Assembly: GCA_022376465.1 (NCBI GenBank)
Contig: JACDTU010000004.1
Location: 806,001 to 870,000, forward strand
Direction: 5' to 3'
DNA from: Cubamyces lactineus
Taxonomy: Eukaryota; Basidiomycota; Agaricomycetes; Polyporales; Polyporaceae
Length of the DNA: 64,000 nt
Position 1 is the first letter of the stretch, and every line of letters starts with the position of its first letter. Positions 57,051-64,000 of this stretch are shown here, in pieces. The position numbers were made by a program, and so were the translations under genes. The notes under the pieces are model-generated. The model was not told where the DNA came from. It saw only the letters and a list, made by a program, of their open reading frames with translations, and ran no database searches.

Positions 57051-58515
57051 CTGCTTGGGATCGCTCGAAGTGGGAGGTGCGTGATAATAGGGCGTGCATC
57101 ACGCCCCTCCCGTGTCGAGATGATCTAATGTTCCGTTGTCCGGAGCGCGCACCTCCTGCGTCAGTGGATCCGTGAGTTCTTGTGAATCCATGCAACTGCG
57201 GTCTTCTTCGTACAGGATCACGAGCGTACGTTCTCAAGGTGTGGTCACAACTACATATCGTCACAGGATACGACGAAAGCGTCGATTGTGGCGACTCACC
57301 TATGTGTCATCGTTGAATGATACTGGCTTCATCGTTCCCCTGCATCCGGACGAACACTTGCGAGTCTCATGCACGATCCTTCGTGCCATGAAATGGCAAG
57401 CGCTTATCCGTGTGTCTTCCAACAGACTTTGCAAGACAAACCATCAGCAACGGCTCACCTCAACGTGAACGTTCACCTGCCACGTCATTTGGGCGAAGTA
57501 ATCACGGTGATCTACTAGGGAAGCGATTTCTGGTTCCGTCACAGCACAGTAACCGCCGGAACGCTTAGAGGCAGTGCGGTCACTCGCTTCTTCCTTTCCT
57601 ACTCGTTCACCAAATCAGGCAGAACAAGATCGGGTCTCGAGGGTCGTTGGATCTGGTTCCCGCTTGGAGGATGTCACCCAAGCGATGCCCGTCCAAGGAT
57701 AATTTGGGTGCATTGAGCCCCTTTCGGACACCGGGTCCGCCTGGGTACGCTCGCGCCGACCGCTTCGTCGGCCACGATGGCGTCTTTCAGCCTTGGCTGA
57801 GCATCGCGGCGATTCAAACTGCCTATGACGGGGATCACGGTGAATAAAGCCTGAGGACCGTGTCATCAAAGGTATGTGGGCGCCCTGTGGCCCCCTAAGG
57901 ACCCGCTTGCGGCAGTTCCCTTTGGCCCAGGGCGCCGTCTGTCCCGACGCTGCGCTGACCATCGGAGCCGCGGTGTCTTCTCTCCCTCCACAACTCATCG
58001 CAATTTCATAAGCTAAACGCATCGATGTGGGTGGCGCTTGCGGTGGAACTGTACGTGCAGCCACGGAAACGCAGCCTTCACCGTCATTCAGATCAAGCAG
58101 GATAGATCCCGACCACATCTGGCGGTGAAGACGGAGCATTGTAATATCCGCAAATCCCGATAGGCTACCTAGGAACGGCAGGTACGGTAGATCTCCATAC
58201 TACGGTTCCTCACATCTCATCTCGACCATGCAGGGCTTCCCGCACCATCGCGTACCAGCTGGCGAAGTGCTGCATTGACTCACTTCCCGTGGTCCGAACG
58301 TCTAATCCCGCTCCGTGAACCCGCATGACTGTGGTCGCCGCGAGCGCAGCCGTCTCTGTATTCCAATCTGTGCCGCATACCTGTCTCTGGATATGCGCCC
58401 AACACTGCTCCCATTCTGTTTTCTCCTTTGATCCTTGTCAATCTTAGCGCCCCGCTCACAAGCAGTGTGTCCGAATATTGCAGATGCTCGGATTCGTCGT
58501 TGGTGGTCATGTCGA

Positions 58516-58522
58516 TATAAAT
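58516..58522 (+). promoter_or_regulatory. TATA-box candidate of dsRBD copy B
   Basis: TATAAAT, 115 bp before the ATG at 58637. Confidence 0.3.
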
Positions 58523-58636
58523 GTCGTAGGATGTTGAGGATGGCTCGTATCCAACCTCCTCATCCCGAGAGACAAGAGCACTCAGTCCCTCAAAGCAAGC
58601 GAAACTTCCCATCCTCCACTTATCAAAAATATCCCG

Positions 58637-58972
58637 ATGTCCCAGCAACGTAGGTCCATTACCATCTACGGGTACTAATATCCGGGCTGACCGAGATACA
58701 GACTGGACCATGGAACTCAACAACTTCTGCCAAAAGAACCATCTGGCATGCACATGGGTTGAACGCCAGAGTGGTCCCCTCAATGCGCCTACATGGACCG
58801 CGTTTGCATATAGTAGGCCTTCACCATCTTTGCTTGCCAGGGGAGCGCTCATGTGTGCACGGCAGTTAATGGCATGGAGTACGGCCGTGGGTCATCTCTG
58901 AGGAAAACGGAGGCGAAGGAGCTTGCCGCGGAGACTGCGCTACGTGTCCTATGGCAACAACGAGGTTTCTGA
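58637..58972 (+). CDS. Small stand-alone dsRBD protein, copy B
   Basis: Exons 58637-58649, 58702-58812 and 58866-58972 give 76 residues. Exon 1 encodes only MSQQ plus one base. Its intron contains a textbook TACTAAT branch site. The domain begins MELNNFCQKNHLACTWVE, continues SGPLNAPTWTAFAY, and ends with INGMEYGRGSSLRKTEAKE and LAAETALRVL. Region 2 is GPLN (Gly-Pro kept, His lost) and region 3 has RKTEAK, close to the RNA-contacting KKxAK. It is the nearest relative of copy A (shared LNNFCQ, APTWTA, ELAAE). An ATG inside exon 2 (58710) could give a shorter product of the same domain. Confidence 0.72.
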
Positions 58973-60326
58973 GTCCACTGCGTAGGTGCTCTCGCTAAGG
59001 TATTCGCTACTGTTAGCGTGCTCATTGTGTATGCATCACGCAGACGAGACGACGCAACCACGCATAGAATCGCGCTCCCATACCCTCTTACTAGTACTAA
59101 TTGCCCCTTGCACCTCATACGTTGTAGCGATAACGTCCCACGACTCACGCCTGACTGGATCTGTACGCTCTAGGAACTCTGCTAATGCTCTCATTGGCCT
59201 CCGCTCCCCCGTGCTTCCCTCGCTCTTGCTGTGTAATTGCCTCAGGCTACAGATGCTTTCATGCGATGCTCTCTGGTCGTAATGCAATGTCTTGACACCC
59301 GCTTCGAGCACCGCTTGCGTCTACAAGGACTTGAGCCTGCTATGCTAGGACACCGCTCAGGAGCCTCTGCGCTGAGGGTCGAGTGAAGTACTACTGACAC
59401 GAGTGTGCTGCCTTACTGCGCCTTCCAGCAGCGCCTAATCTCCGAACCCCGGCGCCCCAATATTGTCGCAGAGCGTCGTCGATGACCCTCAGACGTTTGC
59501 CTTCCTGAGCACTTCCCCGGTACCGTCTTTTGCACAAATCTGGATCTTTGGTGCTTCGGGAACACCCGATATAGACCGATCATGTCTGCCCGGCCTCGAC
59601 CACCGAGGGCACGCGAAGTCGTCGAGGACATGCACGATGCTCATTTCGTTGAAGCGGGGCCCTCCTTGCCGCAAGAATGCACCACGGGAAGATTCATGTC
59701 GATATGCCGGTCTGCCCTTCCGGGAGCCACCACGCGGAAACAACCAGCAACCTTCAAGCGGACTCATTGTCGGAGAAGACGCGTCCGCGAAGCCCCGGCT
59801 GCTTCACGGCTTCATGCGCACTGGCTGGAGGTGAGCTTGACACTCCGCATCCTAACCCTTCAGGCAAATTGACTGCTCTCCGCTTGAAACGTGCCCCGCT
59901 GGACATCGTCCCTCAACTTCAAGTCGGTTGACGTATGGACGTTGCCCCCCGCCCTTCTCCAGCCAACAATGCGCAGGTTAGGGTCATGCCCCCTTATCGG
60001 GTGAATGCGCAAGGCTTCCTCTTCCCTCTTCTCCGAAGTTCGACCTATGGAGCGGCGGGCTCTCCCAGTCAGTGATCTCCTTGTACCCGCTTTGTTGCTG
60101 TGTCATTCAAGTCGATCGAGCTGCCTGTGATACGCAAGGTTTTCAGTAAACCGTATGAGCTCCTTGCCCTACCATTCGGAAGGTCCCCGTCTCTGCTGCA
60201 GCGCTATTCGCTGGCCCGTAGAACGCGAGAGCAAGCCGAGGGTCCGAGCGAAGCAAACAGAGGGTATATAGCAGCAATGGCTGGAGGCCTAGAGCCCCAC
60301 CAAGCAAGACGTAAAGACAGAGCAGG
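58973..60326. other. Spacer between dsRBD copies B and C
   Basis: About 1.35 kb with no supported gene. The ORF at 59582-59872 lacks recognisable motifs. Confidence 0.45.
60265..60270 (+). promoter_or_regulatory. TATA-box candidate of dsRBD copy C
   Basis: TATATA, 62 bp before the ATG at 60327. An ATG at 60277 would open a short upstream frame. Confidence 0.35.
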
Positions 60327-60801
60327 ATGGCCACCACAGGTACGTTGCGCCGTTGCTTGTCACTTGCATCCCACCGCCGACGCCGACACCGATGAGCAGA
60401 GCACGACAACGCCGGAACCGTGGCACTCAACAACTGTACGTTGACCTATGTAGATGTTAATGCTTGCGCTGACTCATGCTTGGCTTAGATCTCCAGAACA
60501 AAGGCAGGCTGACCTCGCTTGTTTGGAAGGACGTGCAGGACGGGCCCCGTCATGCAGTTGTGTGGACTTCTTCCTGCACGAGTACGTCGTTTTCTGCCTC
60601 ATTCGTACGCCGACGGTGTAGTTGATTCAACGGCTGAATGATGCAGTCGACGACGAGGTGCTGGGTACCGGAACAGGCAACAAGCTCAACGTTGCCCGCG
60701 ACGCTGCCGCCAACGCCGCTCTTGCCGTTCTCGTCGCCAGAGACGAAGAGCTGGAGGGAGACGCTAGCGCCTCCACCTCCGAGCCCGCAACGGCGACTTG
60801 A
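60327..60801 (+). CDS. Small stand-alone dsRBD protein, copy C (most canonical)
   Basis: Exons 60327-60339, 60400-60435, 60489-60581 and 60647-60801 give 98 residues. The domain reads ALNNYLQNKGRLTSLVWKDV, QDGPRHAVVWTSSCT, IDDEVLGTGTGNK and NVARDAAANAALAVL. It keeps the loop-2 GPRH that contacts the minor groove, but region 3 has only one Lys (GNKLNVARDAA). A Ser/Thr/Glu-rich tail of about 20 residues follows the domain. Unlike A and B it has an additional intron inside helix 1, after LNN and one base, shared with copy D. The four-exon model holds one frame and each intron has a plausible branch site (for example CTGAAT before 60647). Confidence 0.78.
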
Positions 60802-61510
60802 GATATCTACAGCATAAGGCCGCGTCGGCGTCCGATCTTGGGTTCCTGGCCACTGCCTGCACGTTGCGTTCATTCTAGCGATTCACATATCGGACTTCTT
60901 CACCCGTCTCGTGTAGCCGTATCTGTTCCTAGATTCTTGTGATGTGTCTTCTCGATATTGTCTGTATTCACAATCCCTATGCCTAACCTGTGGGTGTCAG
61001 TGGTGACCGGTACTCTTCCGGAGAGAAGACGCCTGCGCTCAGTGTCACGAAGCGCCCCATGTCCCTGAGCGTCTATCCGGCTGTCGCAGCCATGATTCAT
61101 CGAACGCCTCGCTTGTTTCCTGCGATTGCAGTTCGACAGTTGCAGTATGCTTTCTACCACTCAGCTCATCGCCTGAACATGCAACCTCCCACCCCTGGTG
61201 TTTCATCGCTCCTGCCTACAACGCATATCTTCTCATGCCTCCGGAATTTTGCACACTCCGGCTCCCACTACCAGAGTCATTAGGCAGGCCATGGGCACAA
61301 TCCAGCGAGTCGCCGCCCCACAAGTAAGCATCGTAATTTACGGTGACGAGACACCGCGTCGCAGATTGTGAAGGTGCACATGGCTGCCGTTATTAATGAT
61401 TCATCGGTACGTCAGCTCACATCGGCTGACACTGGGTGAAGAGTCTTTTGCCTCCGCGTTAATCCTTGTGACTTGAGTGGCATATTCAAATCTCGATGTG
61501 CGAGGCTGGC

Positions 61511-61606
61511 GTTAATGGTCGCCGTTCCGGTCATCGTGGCTCGCGCTTGCCTAAGATGGTCTTACGCAAGCGCAGTCATGCAACGATAGCATTCCTAACT
61601 CGTTAG
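61511..61606 (+). pseudogene. Possible dsRBD C-terminal relic
   Basis: The frame reads VNGRRSGHRGSRLPKM and ends ATIAFLTR before TAG. It resembles the strand 3 (VNGxxxGxxG) and helix 2 end of the family, but helix 2 is disrupted. Upstream, a fragment HMAAVINDSS at ~61390-61420 could be another part. Confidence 0.2.
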
Positions 61607-62619
61607 TCCTGTGTTCGTTCTTGTCCGGACAGGGCTAATCAGTTGTGGTGCTCGGAATGAACAGGTTCTAGATCAGATGAGGGGCACTTGTGCATGTTCC
61701 TGAGGCACCGCTCATGGCAGACTCCTCAATCGCCGAGCCAGTGATCATCTCTACCGCCGTGCGATTACACGATTACGGTGTGGGCGGCGGGCATGACGTC
61801 TGTACCACGGTTGTCGTAGGGGCACGACTGCGTGTCATCACTTCTTGCCCCCAGAGACCGACATCCACTGGGGCTTCGGTGTATGACTTCCCAGGCAGCC
61901 TTACATCTGTCGAATCTAGCAATGTCATAGGCGCATGAGCCGTCCACAAGACAAAGAAATTTCGATCGGCTCAAAGGAATGGCAGATGTCGCAGAATGTA
62001 AGTTTGTGGTAAGACGCTGATCTACCGTGCGCCTCGCCTCCGCGGTTGACAAGAATAAAGACCCGCTCATCGATATTCATGAAACCAGTTGTTGTGTGTT
62101 GGCGCACATTTGTGCGAGGCGAACTGCTGCAAACAGGGAAACCGCTTGTTCCTGCAGCAAGTACGCCACTAAGATTGTAAGTCTTCTTGCCAGATCTACT
62201 ATCTCAACGGCTCACCTCTGGTATAGCATCAGAACATGCGGAGCAAACCAGACGTACGCCGCCGTGCTGTAGCGGCGAAATGTCAATCTAGGGTCTGGTT
62301 ACATTCGTGATATCTGCTCAAGCATCGACTACTCAGTAGCGCGGTCCGTGTCGGCGGAGAACAAATCGGCGAGAACTTCTGCGACAGGTAATTCCTAATC
62401 ATCGGAAAGAATGCCTCAATGACGTTGCGATCGAGCTAGGCGTGTCCTGAGGCCCAAACACGGCGATAGCTCTGCATGGCCGCATATCGATGTTTGCCAC
62501 AAGGCATTCCCGATTCGTGAGTCTCATTTGCCGTTCCACCGACTGTCATGAAGGCGATGGCACCGGTGGAATCCCTCGCCACTTGATATTATCGACGACC
62601 GCTAAGGCGCACGCTCATG

Positions 62620-62626
62620 TATAAAA
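62620..62626 (+). promoter_or_regulatory. TATA-box candidate of dsRBD copy D
   Basis: TATAAAA, 98 bp before the ATG at 62718, a normal distance for a transcribed leader of ~65 nt. Confidence 0.5.
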
Positions 62627-62717
62627 TCGGTGAGAGGTCATTCACTCAAACCAACGGCGCGAACTCCTCTCGCAAGTCAACTCCTGAACTTTCACAGAAT
62701 CTCCTCTATCAAGCAAT

Positions 62718-63102
62718 ATGCCGCGTACGCAGAATTAAGCTTCTAACCGCGACACTGTTTTACTGACTTGACCCTTCAGGCTACATTGTCGACCTCAACA
62801 ACTGCAAGTGTGATTGAGAAGTTGCAGCGGCGTGTACTAACGTTGCTTCTCCAACAGACCTCCAGAAGCAGGCTTCGCTTCACGTACTCACGTGGGGCGA
62901 GGGGCAGGAGGGCAACCTGTGGGTCATGACTTGCAAGAGTAAGCCTTTCTCAAGTACTGATGTCTCCGATGCGTCGCTGACGACGGCCGAAGTCAACGAT
63001 GTGCCGCGGGGCGTTGGAAAGCATGTGAAGAAGGGCTCAGCGAAGGAAGAGGCGGCCAGACAGACCCTCATACAGCTCGGGCTATTGTCTGAATCGGAGT
63101 AG
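62718..63102 (+). CDS. Small stand-alone dsRBD protein, copy D
   Basis: Exons 62718-62724 (7 nt), 62780-62803, 62858-62938 and 62993-63102 give 73 residues. The domain reads DLNNYLQKQASLHVLTW, EGNLWVMTCK, INDVPRGVGK and GSAKEEAARQTLIQLGLL. Region 3 has HVKKGSAKEEAA, an intact KKxxAK-type patch, while the GPxH of loop 2 is lost. The intron layout equals copy C. The second intron starts with GC (ACT|GCAAGT) and has a TACTAAC branch site. A TATAAAA box lies upstream. Function is unknown: a protein this small might bind dsRNA directly or pair with a Dicer- or PKR-like partner. Confidence 0.75.
62804..62857 (+). other. GC-AG intron of dsRBD copy D
   Basis: The donor is AACT|GCAAGT, the acceptor ccaacag and the branch site TACTAAC. 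The homologous intron of copy C uses GT. Without removal the frame stops. Confidence 0.75.
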
Positions 63103-63382
63103 GGCCATGGCAATACGTTAACGTTCCGGCGGAGATGCTACGTACTTTCCTAAGCAATTCGCGAAGTTTCGGAGGCACTAGTAATTCTATAGCATCGGCT
63201 TGTTCTTCGTGCACTGGAGTTGATGGTATGAACCACTTCGGGATGAGGGACGCTGTCCGTGTCAGTCGGCTCGTACCGCCGCTTCGTATGAAGTTAGCCT
63301 TTAGCGCTCGTGGCCAATGCCTCGGGTCGGCCTCGCTGTCCTTGTTCCCATTACGTAAGTGATACTTGTTTGGACGGCTGCA
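63103..63382. other. Spacer after dsRBD copy D, no gene seen
   Basis: 3' flank of copy D, containing one copy of the 8-bp target-site duplication of the adjacent element (63375-63382). Confidence 0.4.
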
Positions 63383-63776
63383 AGGACCCCTGACAATGGT
63401 ACGGACAGCCCTATCCGATTCCGGACAAAATCAGCCCGCTGGAAGGGGCCTATGCTGTATTTTTTCCAGACAAAACCCCCCCAAATTGGTCACCAACCCT
63501 GTTCCCCAGACGGACAGATTGACCAAAATATGATGGATTCAATGAGCGCTTATGGACATGAGCGCCCAAAAGATCATGTGACTGGGCGCCTGAACAAAGC
63601 GCCTACCATTTTGGGACATATTTGTCAGCAGAATCGGGCGCTAAGGGGCCCGGAGGGGATCTGAAGGTGGATTTTTTCCGGACAGTTCGAGGCAAAAATG
63701 GCCAGAAATCCGCGGACATTTTCACCCAAATTTCGGTCGAGGTGATATAGGTTCACCTACCATTGTCAGGGGTCCT
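63383..63776. mobile_element. Non-autonomous hAT-like MITE, 394 bp
   Basis: The ends are perfect 19-bp inverted repeats: AGGACCCCTGACAATGGTA at 63383-63401 and its reverse complement at 63758-63776. Both sides are flanked by the 8-bp direct repeat CGGCTGCA (63375-63382 and 63777-63784), as left by hAT-superfamily transposition. The interior is richer in A and T than its surroundings, with TATTTTTTCC-type runs, and encodes no transposase. Superfamily assignment rests on the 8-bp duplication and inverted termini. The terminal bases do not match the usual CAGGG start exactly. Confidence 0.85.
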
Positions 63777-63784
63777 CGGCTGCA

Positions 63785-64000
63785 TCGCTGGCGTGCGCTT
63801 GGGCTGAGCGCCGAGTTCAGAGATAAACTACGACACTCACTAGTCCAGAAGATCTCACAGTACCTGAGGCCTGAGATGTCACGCCGCGCGGTGCCTCTCC
63901 TTGTGGCAGGTGTCACAGGTAGAATGATATTATCAATTCAGTGGGCTATGTTCTCCGAGGCTGACTCTAATTGAACGCGGTGCAGGTATATTGTCCGGCA
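63785..64000. other. Window end, nothing identified
   Basis: 216 bp after the element. Short ORFs only; a gene may begin beyond the window. Confidence 0.4.

Larger units (their letters stand above)
56446..58636. other. Spacer between dsRBD copies A and B
   Basis: About 2.2 kb with no intact gene supported. Minus-strand ORFs at 56797-57264 and 57615-58139 have some coding character. The first includes a dsRBD-like C-terminal half, listed separately. Confidence 0.4.
60802..62717. other. Spacer between dsRBD copies C and D with possible relics
   Basis: About 1.9 kb. Two short plus-strand frames resemble parts of the dsRBD genes (61511-61606; an MSQN|GTAAGT start near 61987) and are listed or discussed separately. 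No intact gene is supported. Confidence 0.4.

Noticed and set aside
57615..58139. 174-codon minus-strand ORF between dsRBD copies A and B as a gene
   Set aside because: Some coding character but no recognisable domain, no splice-consistent neighbours and an Arg-rich second half typical of non-coding GC-rich DNA.
59582..59872. Candidate fifth dsRBD gene between copies B and C
   Set aside because: Looked for the LNN helix and I(D/N) strand 3; neither is present in any frame here.
1..64000. CRISPR array, prokaryotic operon, rRNA or viral genome segment
   Set aside because: No regularly spaced repeats, no ribosome-binding-site-led gene runs and no rRNA-like blocks; gene structure is eukaryotic throughout.

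Overview
This window is nuclear DNA of a filamentous basidiomycete, most likely an Agaricomycete of the polypore type. It is GC-rich. Its genes are broken by many 45-70 nt introns with GT..AG ends and CTRAY-like branch sites, and several predicted proteins are low-complexity Ser/Pro-rich proteins of the kind basidiomycetes carry. There is no prokaryotic feature, no rRNA or tRNA gene that I can see, and no CRISPR array. Exon joins were worked out by eye from splice signals, reading phase and family conservation. Species assignment is inference.

Layout. At 1-13.6 kb there is a dense block of conserved housekeeping genes: the 3' end of a RasGEF, a Rab5-type GTPase (minus strand), a Mei2-like two-RRM protein, a LAMTOR2-like Ragulator subunit, an unknown protein, a calcineurin-like phosphoesterase, a nucleotidyltransferase-like protein, mitochondrial polyprenyl diphosphate synthase COQ1, and a homeodomain-like protein. 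The 13.6-22.5 kb stretch is gene-poor, with at least one probable minus-strand gene made of small exons and fragments of another. At 22.5-33.5 kb are a large disordered protein, a SIKE/FGFR1OP2-type STRIPAK component, a poorly resolved small-exon gene, an R3HCC1L/Thc1-like protein and a TPR protein. The 33.5-36.2 kb stretch is unassigned. At 36.2-55.4 kb are two unknown proteins, an Nvj2/TEX2-type SMP lipid-transfer protein, a very long Ser-rich protein with a thrice-repeated KLxxFxG-like motif, a golgin-like coiled-coil protein and a heterotrimeric G-protein beta subunit.

The most unusual part is 56.1-63.1 kb. Between long non-coding spacers lie four tiny genes (71-98 residues) that each encode one stand-alone double-stranded-RNA-binding domain (dsRBD). 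They share exon structure but have diverged to different degrees at the residues that normally touch RNA. None shows up as a long ORF; they appear only when exons of 7-155 nt are joined. Possible decayed relatives lie between them. The array is followed by a well-bounded non-autonomous hAT-like element (19-bp perfect terminal inverted repeats, 8-bp target-site duplication) at 63.38-63.78 kb.

Functionally the conserved genes cover Ras/Rab/TORC1 signalling at endosome and vacuole (RasGEF, Rab5, LAMTOR2), G-protein and STRIPAK signalling, organelle contact and Golgi structure, and ubiquinone synthesis. I see no sign that neighbours form a single pathway. The dsRBD array is a lineage-specific accessory family whose role (dsRNA sensing, RNAi modulation or something else) cannot be read from sequence.
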